Assembly (NCBI GenBank): GCA_025531455.1
Contig: JAMYHL010000059.1
Coordinates: forward strand, 480,198 to 544,197
DNA: 64,000 bases
DNA from: Apiotrichum sp. Y4204
Taxonomy: Eukaryota; Basidiomycota; Tremellomycetes; Trichosporonales; Trichosporonaceae
Reading direction: 5' to 3'
Shown here: positions 11,158 through 22,730 of the stretch, piece after piece
Layout of the letters: the number at the start of each line of letters is the position of its first letter
Numbering within the stretch: the stretch's first letter is position 1
Translations under genes and position numbers: made by a program
Notes under the pieces: generated by a model
Databases searched by the model: none
What the model saw: the letters and a program-made list of their open reading frames with translations, nothing else
What the model was told of the DNA's origin: nothing

Positions 11158-14100
11158 CTACTTGGCCGCGCGCAGAGCCTGTACCAGCTCGGCCATCGTT
11201 TTGGATCGCCCTGGCGTGCCTGATACGCCGCGATTTGGGCCTCCACTGCCTGAACCAGGCGACTCATCACTGGAAACACGCGGGCGAACGGTTGCAGCTC
11301 CGCGGCCGAGAAGCTCAGATCGGAGACGTGAATATGCTGGCTCACTAGCAACTGAAACAGCTGCTGATCGATCACGCTCGCGGTCGCGTCCTGGATCTGG
11401 GCTTGCACTCCCTCCTCTACCGACAGCCATGGGACGGTGCCTGCTTCGCGCGGGTGTCGCCGCGATGTTGTCTGTAACTGTAGCGCCAAACGAGTGACGC
11501 GTGCGGATAGCGGCCGCGGGCTTGGCAGACGATGATACTTGAAGGGAATCAAAACTGTCAGTTTGGGTGAGGCGTCGTCGTGACCGGTGTCTGTATGTCA
11601 GCGGCCTCCAGTGTAAGGTCATCTCAAAACTCACGCAGGACGTTTGGCTAGCTTGGACCTGTACGCTGCCTTCCAGAGCGCAAACGAGTCCGCTGTCCTG
11701 GTCAGCTCCATATCGTCGGTGGGCATAGGATGGCACAAGTAAGCCACTCACCCATCAAACGCGTGTTTTGCTCGGCGGCGACAGCCTTCATTTTCTGCTG
11801 CCGCTTGAGGGCTGTTGTCCATCTGGGGAACACTGATCGCGCCAGACGTTGTTTATCAAACTGCACAGCACGTAAAAGGCGGCCGCGGGCTATCCACTTG
11901 TCCAAGACCGAGAACAGCAGAGCATCTTCATGACGGAGCGCCACTTCTGCTTCAAGGGCGCGCAGGTCATGTTCTCGCTTTTGATCATGCCAGGACGCAA
12001 ATGTCGCAGCGAGAAGATGTTCATCACGATCCCTTTGGAACTGGTCGAGTCGTTGCTTCAGGTCACTTGCCTTCCGTGCGCGAACCGCCCATGTAACAAA
12101 TGCGCGCTGCATTGTTTCTGATGGTCAGGTGGAACACAATGCGAAGTGCAACTCAACTCACCTTCCCGTTTAACATCCACGAAGCTCTGCATCAGAGCCA
12201 CCAGATCGGTCTTCCGCTTATGAGCCCGCTGCCAGCGGGCAAACGCATCAGCAACGAGGACCTTGTCCCGCTGCTCTGCGGTTTCCAGCTCGCGTGCCTT
12301 TATTTCGACCACTTTCTCAGTCCAGAGCGACAGCGTACGCTTCAGAAGCCGCTTGTCCTGGGAGGCGCGAAGAAGGTCCACTTGTTGACGATCGTGAATA
12401 CTCTGAGCAAGAGCCAGCCGCCATTCTGACTGTCAGTGAAGGTCAAGTCACCCACTCACCTGAGAACGCAGTTTTTAACTCAGTAATCTTCCTCTTCTCG
12501 ATGAACTCGTTTTGGCGTCTGTGCGCGAGAGCTATCCGCCACACCTTGAACGAAACACGAAGGGTGAAGAACGCATGTGCCTTGTCCGCCGTGAGGATAT
12601 CCCCTGAGAGCTTGGAGCTTGCAGTGTGCCATTTCGTGAATAGCGCGTGCTTTGTGCGCGCCTCAAAGATGAGGTCAGCCTTGAGAGTTGCATTGCGCTT
12701 CTGGCCAAGCACATCACGCCATCGACTGAGGCCGTTATGCAGTCGTCTGGTATTGGCCGTGACGATGAACTGCTCCGCCTTGGCTGCTTTGTCAGATGAA
12801 TCTCAGTTGAATACACGTACATTCTGCGGCCTGTACGCGCTCCTTCTTCGACTGCCACTTTAAAAAGAAGGATCGTATTTTACGTGTCTCGAGCACGCGA
12901 AGAAGCAGCCTACCGCGTTCCTGCGCCAGCCACACCTTCATAGAATTGCGCATCAGAGCAAGATCGCGGCTGTCCGCAAAGTCAATCGCTTTTTGTTCCC
13001 TGATTTGAGCTTTGGATGAGGAGGTCTTCATCCGAGACATTGCGCTCTTGAGCAGTCGCGCTTTGTTAAACACGTCTGCGGCAGTCTGTTGTCGGCTGAT
13101 TGGTGTCAGATTTGCACGCGTCGAAAACTTACGCAGACAACTGCCACTTTCCCCATGCTCGTGCAACCACTCGTTGCTCCTCCATGTCCACAAGTTTACG
13201 CCCCAAAGGTCGTAGTGAGGCCTGCTTGACCCACAGATCGAAAGTGCGCACTATGAGGGTTGCGTCGGTACGTCGTTGCCAAGACTGAAGGTTTTGACTA
13301 AGCTGCCACGATTTCGCAGCCTTGTTCCTCCAGAGATGGAACGTGCTCTTCAGAGTAGTCGCCACGCGGTGCTTGTCTGCTGTGCGCTCTCTGGACGCGT
13401 CATGCCATATCTGTAGTAATTAGTGACCGTCGTTATTCCAGAAACTCACATGAAACGCTTTTCGAGCTCGATTTTGATCAAACTTCTGTTTCATGCCCAG
13501 TTCACGGGTCTGCATGTCGACCTCCCACCGTTTGGTCCGTAGCTTGACGAGTCGTCCTCGCCAAGTGTTGAATGCGACGCGAACGTCACGCACGGCCCTG
13601 TCGACGATGACTTGCTCCTCTACCCTCTCCAAGTGTTTATTGCGAAGCCTAGCGAGCCAGCGATCGATAATTTCTTGCTTCCGCTTGTGCTCGTAGTGCG
13701 CATCTGCTGTTCCGGGTTGGCTCAGGCGATATTCGCACATTGCGCGCCATTTGCCCAGCGTCTGTTGCAGCACCAGAGTGTCTCGGACGGCGTCAATTTG
13801 GGCCGTTGTCCGACAAAGCCACTCCGAGCTCTGCCTCCACTGGCCCCAGCATCGCCCGACAAGACCAAGACGATGGAACTGGTCAGCACGCAGCTCCATT
13901 TCCCGCAACACAGCCGGGTCCGTCTCCCTGTCGAGCGGCACGGGCTGTCTCGCGTGCAAGGGATAAGAGGATTTCAAGACGGGAGATGTAATGGTGAAGT
14001 CTGCCTCCGACTCCGAGTAGGTTGGCGGAGTAGCGGTAACCGTCTGAGCTCGCAATGCGTAGTAGCCACGACGTTGGGATTGGACTGGTGTTGAAGTTCG

Positions 14101-14708
14101 TATTGGGCGAGAACGGTTGAACGTCTGGCTCTCCTCCGCATCCGACGGTGTCGGCGTGAATCCCACCATGGACCGTGTCTCGCCCATCAGCACTTTTCTA
14201 GGCGATTGTCGGATCGCAACGACTTCGCTGGTGGCTGTATCCGCGTCGGACTCATCAGCGTACCCCTCATCGAGATCGGAGCTGGCGCTGGCGAGAAACG
14301 GAACGCGTGCCCGCATAGGATTCGCGCCATGCTGAATGTACTGAGACCTGTTCACTCTTGCCGGTTCTGCTTCTCTTTCGCGGGACGCGCGCCAAATGTC
14401 CCATCGCTCGCCCCACGTTTCGGCCTTGACCAGGCCCAACTTCAGGAGGAACTGATAGTATAAGCTGTCCTCATTGGGGCGCATGCCGCTGCCATGTCAG
14501 TTCCACCACCCCAGTACCAATTTAACGCTCACTTGGCTGCAAGCACCACGCTGTACACATCGTTAACCTGGGTGAATGATGTCGCGTCACGACAACGAGC
14601 TATGATCTGATCGATAATGTCGAGGTCAACCGCGTCCGTTAACTCAAGTGACGTCGAGACCGATGTCGAAGCGCCCAGCGTTCCCTCGCGGGCATATCGA
14701 GCAAACAT
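11158..14708 (-). CDS. SFI1: SFI1-like centrin-binding spindle pole body protein
   Basis: Long helical scaffold of the spindle pole body half-bridge; each repeat binds one centrin (Cdc31) and the array drives pole duplication. The gene is split by roughly nine short introns and should encode about 1,030 residues. The Sfi1 signature is a Trp-ended repeat recurring every 25-35 residues, for example LGKWRAMCEYRL, FNTWRGRLVKLR, FHLWRNKAAKSW, FDLWVKQASLR, FTKWHTASSKL, FARWQRAHKRK, FASWHDQKREH, FPRWTTALKRQQ and FALWKAAYRSKL. At least 15 such units are visible. The N-terminal domain (about 160 codons) and the Ser/Arg/Pro-rich C-terminal tail are outside the array. At the 3' end two frames overlap; the frame ending at 11158 (TMAELVQALRAAK) is supported by splice phase after the last repeat. 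ATG 14708 is preferred, with an in-frame upstream start at 14771 possible. Confidence 0.88.
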
Positions 14709-15175
14709 GGGCAGAGCGCCGTTGCACCGTGTTTGATGGTTGTGCGGATTGTGATGTGGGCGGTTTCTCAATGTTGTTGTCTTTTGTTGATCTTTTGGGT
14801 GGCGTCCGGCGCGTCGATCGAGTGAGGAACAACGCTGAAGGTGGTGAACGAGTCACGTGATGATACCAACGTGGGCTTCGCCTGGTGCGGACTCTTGGCT
14901 GTACTCCGTCCCTCCACTCCACCACCTCCTCCATACCTCCAGCACCCTGTCGTCGTGCGCCTCATTCAATGGGCGGGTTGGTAGTCGCCACCATATGACA
15001 CTGATTGCTCTCACAGGATCACAGGACCGCAATTAACGATCCACCGACCCCCGCAGCTTGCGTCACGTTCCTTTGCGACAACATCCAGCTCTTCCAGACA
15101 CTCAATCTCCGCCCAGCGACAGATTCATCTCACACGTATCTCTTCATCGCTGTACACTGAAAGCATTCACACACC
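14709..15175. other. Divergent promoter region SFI1/COY1
   Basis: About 470 bases shared by two divergent genes. It presumably contains both promoters. I see no gene or clear motif. Confidence 0.5.
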
Positions 15176-17564
15176 ATGGCCGAGGCCAACTTCTCCGCCG
15201 CGCTGGCAACATGGAAAGGCATGTGTCTGTAGATCGCGTCGAAGCTGACCCGTTACAGAGATCAACCTCTCCGAACTGCAAAAGTCGCTGGACACAACGG
15301 CGATGGAGCTTGTTGAGGGACAGAAGGAGACTGTGGTTGGGAGGAAGAAGCTGGCAGAGTCAACGCGAGGTGCGTACGATGCTACACGACGGCCCCTACA
15401 TCACACGCCCCATCGATTGCAGCTGACAGGTCTCCAGAGTTTAAGAAGATGCCCGACAACAACGAAAAGTTCAGTGCGATCAAATCGCTGCTGAAGGCAT
15501 ACCAGGGAGAGATTGATGCCTTAACTCGTCGGTCAAAGTCCAGCGAGACGTCGTTCCTCAACGTGTACAAGCTGCTGTCCGACGCGCCAGACCCATATCC
15601 CCTGCTCGACCTGGCCGTGGACCAAACGGTCAAGGTTGCGGAGGCGCGTATGCTGGAGTCTGAGATGTCTCGTCTTAGGGAAGAGAATGCGGAGCTCAAG
15701 AAGCAGGTGGCCGAGAGCAACTCAGCCGAGGACAAGCGGAAGAAGGCAGAAAGCCGTGTTGAGCAGCTCGAGTCCAAGGTGGGAATTGTCAGGTGGGACC
15801 GGCACTGACAACCAGATGGATGACCTCATTCAGGAGCGTGTGACTCAGAAGGAGAACGAGCTGAATGCCGAGTATGATGAGCGCATGCGCAACTATGAGG
15901 AGAGGTGGGTATCTTCGCTACCATTGAACTGACCCATCAGAGAGAAGGATCTTCAGCGCCAAGTTCAGACGTTCAAGGACCAAATCCGCGACCTCCATAC
16001 CTCAAACGAAAACACGCAGGCTAAGCTTCTTGATGCCAGCCAACGACAGGGTTGGTGTAACTCAAAGGCGTCGCTGACATTTCAGAACAGGATGTTTCGG
16101 CTAAGCTTGCCGAGCTGGACCTCGTCGTAGCGGATCTCAACCGCGCCAACGAGCGCGTCGCCACCGTCGAGCGCCGTAACGTGGGTCAACAACCCGAAAC
16201 CCACTGACATGTGCAGGAGCTGCTTCGCTCGGAAATCGAGACTGCCCGCAGTGGATCTCAGCAGGCCGAGAAGTGAGCATGTCGCCATGCCCTTACACTA
16301 ACTCCCAGGGTCAAGCAGCTCGAGGACCAGGTTGCCGAGTTGGAACTTGAGGCGTCCCGTCTTCTTCGTGCCCACGACCAGATCAAGGAGGCGAAGGCTG
16401 AGGAGGAGCGCGCTGCCCAGAAGCGCTCCGACGATGCCAGCCGTGAAGCTGCCAACCAGGCCGCCGAGATTGAGAACCTGCGCACCAAGGTCAAGAAGTA
16501 TTCCGACTACGATGAGATCAAGCGAGAGCTTGAAATCATGAAGGTTCGTGTTTAGAGACAGGTGCTGCAAAGAATAGCATTCTGATATCAGTACGTCGAG
16601 TTCTCCAGCCAAGATCTCGATGAGGACGACGACCTCAAGCTTCCGAGCCCGAAGGCCGACGCGTCTAACAAGCTTGGCCGCTCCCTGGAGAACCTTCTTG
16701 TGTCGAAGAATCGCCGACTTCTGGAGGACCTCACAAAGCTTCGTGTGGCACACGAGGAGCTTACTTCGCAGTACAACAAGTCGGAGGAGGGTACTGAATC
16801 GCTCAAAGCAGAGGTCAACCGTATTCGCCTGTTGAACGAAAAGCTGGAGAATGACCTGATGAGCTTGAACAAGGGTGAGGGTGACAAGACTGAACGTGGT
16901 GCTGGCCTTGCGGGACTCGATATTGGGGGCAGGCCTGATCGTGGATCATCTCCTGCGCCCAGCGGCGATGCTTCAATCCTCCCGATCGTCACGTCGCAGC
17001 GTGATCGGTTCAGGCAGAGGAATGCGGAGCTGGAGGAGGAGCTCCGGCGACAGTTTGAGACGATCTCAGACCTGCGAACCGAAATCAAGTCGTTGCAGGC
17101 TGATAACCTCAAGCTTTACGAGAAGGTGCGGTACATGCAGAGCTACCGCGACAATGCTGGCGGAATCGGCATGTCTGGCTCCCACACAGGCACATCCACA
17201 CCAAGCGGGGCCGCTGGTATGCTGAATGGCGCACTACGGAGCCGAGATGACGAGATTGGGCGGTACAAAGACAAGTACGACGAGAGCCTGAATCCCTTCG
17301 AGGCGTTCAAGGGCCGCGAGGCGCAGCGAGCGATCCAGGCGCTCAATCCTCTTGAGCGCGGAGTGTTTGCCCTCACACGGGCAATTATCGGCAACAAACG
17401 CTCAAGGAGCTTGTTTATCTTGTACGCTGCATGCTTGGTGAGTGCCGGAGCGCTTAATGAAAGAGCCGCACTAACAATATTTTTAGCATATCCTTGTCTT
17501 GTTTATGCTGTGGAACAACCTACTATCGAGTACAACAACTGCGCCTGTCGCGATTCACCCATGA
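15176..17564 (+). CDS. COY1: CASP/COY1 Golgi coiled-coil membrane protein
   Basis: Golgi-resident golgin of the CASP (CUX1 alternative product) family; yeast Coy1 works with tethers in retrograde intra-Golgi traffic. Predicted length is about 670 residues in ten or so exons. The N-terminus shows the conserved WKEINLSELQKSLD, then EFKKMPDNNEKF and KAYQGEIDALTRRSKSSE. A very long Glu/Lys/Gln-rich coiled coil occupies the middle. The CASP C-terminal domain follows: RDRFRQRNAELEEEL, LYEKVRYMQSY, YDESLNPFEAFKGREAQRA and LNPLERGVFALTRAIIGN. One C-terminal membrane anchor (LFILYAACLHILVLFMLWNNL) is completed by splicing at about 17440-17487. The first intron (15219-15258) appears to be GC-AG, since only donor GCATGT gives the conserved frame. 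Confidence 0.92.
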
Positions 17565-18722
17565 GCGAATCGTCTGTATGCATTTGTTATTCTGCTATCG
17601 ACAGGCGGAGCTGCAGATGGGCACTTCGAACTGGGTGGCAGTGTGAGTGACACGGTAGAGACGGATGGGCACAGACGGAGAATAAATTGTTTGGGTGGTC
17701 AGTGCGATTCTCGACCTACTCGCCGCTTGGTTGGTGCAAGACAGCCCGTGTGAGCTGATGAGGCGTGAGAATGGCACTCATCGCAGCCGCACCCCATCCT
17801 TGCGCACACCTAGTTACTTGCAGGAACACTCGCTGCGCCAGCATCGTGTGGAGGGTGGAACCTCGTTGAAGCTTCGTGACGCGGTGCGCCCGCGTTGTGA
17901 CTAGCTTATTTCTATCGATTGCATCGAGATCTGGAACTCTGGATTTCTAGAGCCACTTGGCTCGACTACTGACCACGCCGCCCAACCGACGTGACTAACA
18001 GTGACTGATGGTTGCTTCTCGCGCCTCGTTCCCAGGCCCATCAGGACCAGATCTGCGCAGCCGAGCAGGCGTAGAAGGTGCACACCCTCTCGCCTCTCGG
18101 GCTTCACCCAGGCCTTCAGGCTCTCTGGTACTCTAGTGCTTCTGGCGTCCTCACTATCGAACTGATTGGCACTATCCACGATCCGCGATACACAATCCAC
18201 AATCCTCAATCCACGGTCCACTCATCCACCGTGTCCGTGTGTGTACCTCGCCCTCGCGGCCTCGTGCTCTCGCGCCCTCGCTCCTCGCGCGATCCCCGCG
18301 CGCGCTGGAGCGGCGTGCTCTCCTTTTTTTACGCTGCTGCCTTCCTCGCCCCGTGTTTTGTTTGTTTGGTTTTCTTTTTTCAACTTGTTATCTTCCCCAC
18401 CATCTCTCTCCATTCTTCTCATCCTCCCTTTCTCTTCTTTTATCTTCCTCATTCACTCCTACTTCGTTACAATTGTCTTCCCTCTACCTCTTGCTCACAA
18501 TCGTATCCACTTCGACTTCTTGCTCATCGTTGGCCTTCTCCTTGGTCCCCTCGATCTCCTCACTCATTCTCCGTGCTTTTCCTCCCCATTCTCTCCCCCT
18601 TTCGTCTTGCTCGTTCTGCTCTCGGCGTAGCTTTCCACCGCCTGGACACTTGATCTCCGTCGTTTATCACCCTTTTCTCCGCTTCTTTTTTTTTGGTTGA
18701 CACCCATTGAAGATTCATTGCC
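17565..18722. other. Intergenic region with pyrimidine-rich leader
   Basis: About 1.16 kb between COY1 and the Cys-rich gene. From about 18,240 to 18,700 the plus strand is strongly C/T-rich and lacks ATG codons in a good context. I read this as a long CT-rich promoter or 5' UTR of the next gene. The long open frames there are compositional artefacts. Confidence 0.5.
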
Positions 18723-20028
18723 ATGGCTATCCTCAATAACATTCCCGAGGAGAGTCGGAATCTCAATCCCGTCTTCACTTGGACCAATGTCTACCACCCA
18801 CTTGTCCATGTAAGTATCTCATCTTGAGCGAACCCACGATCTTCCGCGTCTTCCTCATCGCCAGCTCATCTCTCTCTCCAATGTCCTGTCACTACTTATC
18901 CTTTCCACGCCTATCCCATCTAGTAATTTCCATGCTGATAACAGAAACTGCTCCGTCCTGTCTTTACCCGTGCCACCCTTGGCTCTGACGTCGATTGTGC
19001 TGAGCTCCTTCGAGCGTTCACTTCCCCCGCTCTTAAGGTTGTCATCGTCGAAGGTGAGTCGGTCAGCGGGGCAACCAGAACATTAACGCTCAGAGGGTCA
19101 ATGCAGTTGCTGCCGAGCCGCGGGATCCTGGTGCATTGCGGCGGTGAAACTTTCCTACGCTGGCGGCGAAAAAATGGGACAAGTTAGTGAAGAAGTTGTC
19201 GTTCGGTGAGTGCCCTTCCGTCCCACAGCGCTGTGGCTCGGTGTTGATAACTATTGCATCGTCTTTTCACTTCGCATTCGCTTCTCTGGACTTCTCAACG
19301 GTGCTAACTACCCAGTTGCATCAACTGCGTCATTAACCACAAGGCCTGCGACCTTCCTCGCCGCACCCGCGCGGCAATTTGCACTTGCGACTGGCAGATT
19401 CCAGACGACGACCGGAAGACTATCGCCACGCGCAACCGCCTCAGCATGATGCAAGCCGTGCAGCAGGGACTTCCGCACGACCAGCGCCTCTCAACTGATG
19501 CTATCAACACTGTGGCTTTCAGGCTCGCCACTTTCAACAACTGGTTCCACCACGTGAGTAGCCTTCGTTGTTCTGATCTGATCGCAGCGCGCCGAGATGG
19601 GATACAAGATGCGCCTTGAACATCTCGAACCCGCTATGGACGCACTCGGCGTCACCCACCTCTTGCGTACCGATGGCAGGTGGATTCTTCCCTTCCGTAA
19701 CGACTGGGCGCTCTGCCCTTGTTTTCCTGGCTCAGAGTGTGGCCCTGAGCGTCACCTGCTCGATGACTCCAGCGACACCATCGACGGTAGCATGTACGCC
19801 GAGGACGTGGGACACCATCATCGCCCTATTGTGAACTGCCACTACGGCAACTCGAGGGAGGCTTTCGACAACGAGAATGGTTTCCGTTTCCAGGGATTTG
19901 TCCAGCAAGCTATCAACGTTGCGCATGAGCACATTAAGACTACCACCGGGCAGAAGGAGGAGGTGCAGTGCGAGAAACCAGTCGTCAAGTTCAACAAAGG
20001 CAAGGGCAAGAGCAAGGGCAAGGTGTAA
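18723..20028 (+). CDS. Cysteine-rich protein of unknown function
   Basis: I do not recognise this gene. Five exons (18723-18809, 18945-19053, 19094-19205, 19316-19553, 19588-20028) give an open frame of 328 residues with good GT/AG and CTAAC-like signals. A central cysteine cluster, pieced together across introns, reads GQCSCCRAAGSWC, a spacer, then RCINCVINHKACDLPRR and ICTCDW. The C-x2-C-x6-C element resembles half of a Zn(II)2Cys6-like knuckle. A helical segment (LSMMQAVQQGLPHDQ) follows, then a region with ALCPCFPGSECG. The tail is very basic (FNKGKGKSKGKV). A zinc-binding, possibly nucleic-acid-binding protein is a guess from composition only. It is preceded by a long CT-rich leader and converges on the FAD monooxygenase. 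Confidence 0.7.
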
Positions 20029-20373
20029 GCTGTTCACTCAGGCGCACTGAGCTTCCAACTCAAAGTTATGTTCCCGTGATGAGTTTGGTCTACGATAGTC
20101 ACGATACAGTCAGCCCCTACCTGACATAGTCAAAGTCCGTACATGTACCTTGTCCGCAATGAGATATGATGAGTGTTTGTGCTGTGCATCTTTGCTGGAG
20201 CAGTTCTTTGAACAGTCAGTTACAGTTGAGAGCAATCGTTTCACATGAGTATTTACACGTAGCTACATGCAGCTCCACCGCAGACTACAGTAAGCGGCTC
20301 GAACACGTCCTCATTCCTCTTCCATCACTTCATGCAAGCGAGTGCCGTGCACAACACATCCTGGGCGCTCACC
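20029..20373. other. Convergent intergenic region
   Basis: About 345 bases between converging genes. No gene or repeat is seen; presumably 3' UTRs. Confidence 0.5.
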
Positions 20374-21636
20374 CTACACCAACTCGAAGGTCGGAAGGTT
20401 CTCGTCGGTCGCAAAGTAGCTCCCGAGCCAGATCATCGCGCCCGTAGTCCAGCTGTTGGCGAACATCCAGTTACGCATCCTGATGCGCCACCAGCTAGGC
20501 GGGGCGAGGAACGACCCGGCCTCTCCGGAGCGCGCGATGCCGGTGCCCTTCTCCATAATCCGGTCGTACTCTGCAAACGCCGCTGCATAATCGAGCGTCC
20601 AGCCGTCAGACGCATCGCCGGTAGTCTTGAGGTTGCGCACAAGCTCGCCAGCAAGTACGTATGCGCCCATGAGCGCGAGCCCGCTGCCGAACCCGCCAAG
20701 CGTGTTGGCGTATCCTGCGTCGCCGAGGAGGGCGACCCGTCCGCGCGAGAACTTTGTGAGGCGTGTACGTACGAGAGCGTCCATGTAGAAGTCGGACGGA
20801 GCTTCGGTATCTTTTGTCTCGCCCTGGGCGCCAATCGCCTCTAGGGCACGGGGAACGCGCCACCCACAGCCATCAAAGTGGTCGCGAAGAAACGCGCGCT
20901 GCGACGCGGGCGACTTGCGGTCGTACTCTCCCACGCGGGCGCGAAAGACAAACAGGCTCGGCGCCTTCTGTCCGCCCAGAACGGCCATCCGGTCTGGCTC
21001 GTTGTACATGTACGCGATGGCGCGGCCGTCGTCCCGTGTCGTTTCTAGGTCGTCGAGCGGAAGCGGGGCGCTCGCCACCGCGTAATAGTAACCCATGTTC
21101 GTGATACACTCCTCCTCGGGGCCGAAGGCGAGGCGGCGTACGGCGGAGTGCACCCCGTCCGCGCCGAATACGAGGTCGAAACGCTCCGGGGGGCGGTGCG
21201 CAAAGCGCACGTCGACGCCGGCAGGCGTCTCCTCCATACCGCGGATCTCGTCGCCAAAGACGTACTCTGCGTCGTCCTTGCTCGCGGCGTGGAGGACGGC
21301 GGCGAGGTCGCCGCGAAGAATCTCGAGGTTGCCGCCGAGGAACTCGCCGGGGATCACGGCCTGGACCGCGTCATGGGCGTCGACGACGCGCCAGTCGGTG
21401 AGGGCCGTGCGTGCCGCGTATATGCCATCGTACACGCCCATTGCGTGCAGGAGGCGCATGTGCGTTGGGCCCTTGAAGTCGACCGCCTGCCCGCCTGGCC
21501 GGATACTGGAAGCCTTCTCCACCACCGTCACTGCGAACCCGTTGCGGCCGAGCCAGCGCGCCAGGGCGGGACCAGCGATAGAGGCGCCGCTGACTAGGAC
21601 CTTGGGCCGGGGGGATGTGCTTGACATGTTAGGCAT
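20374..21636 (-). CDS. FAD-dependent monooxygenase (PHBH fold)
   Basis: Intronless 420-residue class A flavoprotein monooxygenase; such enzymes hydroxylate aromatic or polyketide-like substrates using NAD(P)H and O2. Near the N-terminus is the Rossmann dinucleotide motif (VLVSGASIAGPALARWLGR) followed by the acidic VVEKA end. The central DG motif is VFGADGVHSAVR. The C-terminal GD motif is GRVALLGDAGYANTLGGFGSG, with a helix LALMGAYVLAGELVR. Length and motif order fit FAD_binding_3 proteins of the TetX/PgaE-like kind. No signal peptide or membrane anchor is evident. ATG 21636 is used; a second Met is three codons later. The lack of introns contrasts with most neighbours and could mean bacterial ancestry, but MET10 nearby is also intronless. 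The substrate is unknown. Confidence 0.87.
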   Translation of the reverse strand: MPNMSSTSPRPKVLVSGASIAGPALARWLGRNGFAVTVVEKASSIRPGGQAVDFKGPTHMRLLHAMGVYDGIYAARTALTDWRVVDAHDAVQAVIPGEFLGGNLEILRGDLAAVLHAASKDDAEYVFGDEIRGMEETPAGVDVRFAHRPPERFDLVFGADGVHSAVRRLAFGPEEECITNMGYYYAVASAPLPLDDLETTRDDGRAIAYMYNEPDRMAVLGGQKAPSLFVFRARVGEYDRKSPASQRAFLRDHFDGCGWRVPRALEAIGAQGETKDTEAPSDFYMDALVRTRLTKFSRGRVALLGDAGYANTLGGFGSGLALMGAYVLAGELVRNLKTTGDASDGWTLDYAAAFAEYDRIMEKGTGIARSGEAGSFLAPPSWWRIRMRNWMFANSWTTGAMIWLGSYFATDENLPTFELV

Positions 21637-22730
21637 TAGCAGCGCGCAGTGGGAAGTGGGATGTTAGGTCGTGACACTGGGACTATATAGGGCCGCTGCC
21701 TGGGAAGGTGGGAACAGATCAGTGGTGGTGCGGAAATGCACAATGCGCAGCACCCAGCGCAAAGCAAGTGGCCCTCTGGCGCTCTCGTCCACTCGTCCAC
21801 TAGCTCGACTAGGGACGGAGCACATGCTTCTCAAGATCATCGGATCCGACAACCTGTGTTTAACGGAATGAATGCCGTTCTAGCCTTCCTCTGGCTTCTG
21901 GCGGCGATCGCGGATGGTGTTCGTGGCGATGCGCAAGGCCACTAGGCCAAGAGGGGTCGTCGCCATCGAGCTTGAGACCTTGGGGTCCACTTTGCCACTC
22001 ATATGCTTGTTTCGTGAGGCTATTCTTGTCTTCGGCAGTTCAGTAGATAACGGCAGCGGCTGGAATGATCCGGGCCCAAACACGCACGACGACGTCTTGC
22101 TCCGCGCATTGTCGAGGTTCTGGCGGACAATGTGCCAGTGGTGATCTGGGGTGCTGGCGATCAGCTGACGTCTCGCTTTGAATTGTGTATGCAGCATTCC
22201 TATGTCGTAAACAGCCCAAGCTGCCAAACCTGGGTCTTCACCATTCTCACAGTGTGCGCTCATCTTCACCGTGAACGCACTACTACTGCTTTTATGCGCT
22301 TATACTGATCCTGGTGCTGTGGCGCGGCTGCTGCCCGTCCCCGAGTCCCCGAGCGGGTGTACTGGAAACCCTGGCTCGGCTAGTGTGCCTGGTACCAGCT
22401 CGTCGGGCACGGGCATGGCCGATCTAGCGTGCCTTTGTTCCTCCACCGCCGCCACTCAAACGTGCCGGATAGTAATGGACCCGGCATGGGCCGTAATGGC
22501 CATATGGTCCATAGGAAACAGAACAACCACTTGTTCATGAGCAATTACTCACTACTGGCAACTAAGACAACTCTAGGACATTCACGATCCGACTGCAAGG
22601 TCTCGAGGGATAGTATTGCCGGAACGCGGACACGCCACTCAGACGACGGCGCACTATATCTACCTCGTCCGTCGATGTTTCCCCGCCCTCAAGAACTTTG
22701 ATTCAACGACCATTTCGACAAACCGCGGCC
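21637..22730. other. Divergent promoter region monooxygenase / hydroxylase
   Basis: About 1.1 kb between two divergent oxidoreductase genes. TATA-like motifs sit close to both starts (about 21681 and 22653). No gene is recognised in between. Confidence 0.5.
21683..21690 (-). promoter_or_regulatory. TATA-like element of the FAD monooxygenase gene
   Basis: CTATATAG lies about 50 bases upstream of ATG 21636 and is the best TATA match in this promoter. Motif evidence only. Confidence 0.4.

Noticed and set aside
11097..11552. Alternative frame at the 3' end of SFI1 with a hydrophobic pattern
   Set aside because: Splice phase from the last SFI1 repeat (LWKAAYRSKLAKR) leads into the other frame, which ends at 11158.
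18166..18700. Open frames in the CT-rich tract
   Set aside because: They are products of pyrimidine-rich composition (Leu/Ser/Phe/Pro only) and are probably leader sequence.
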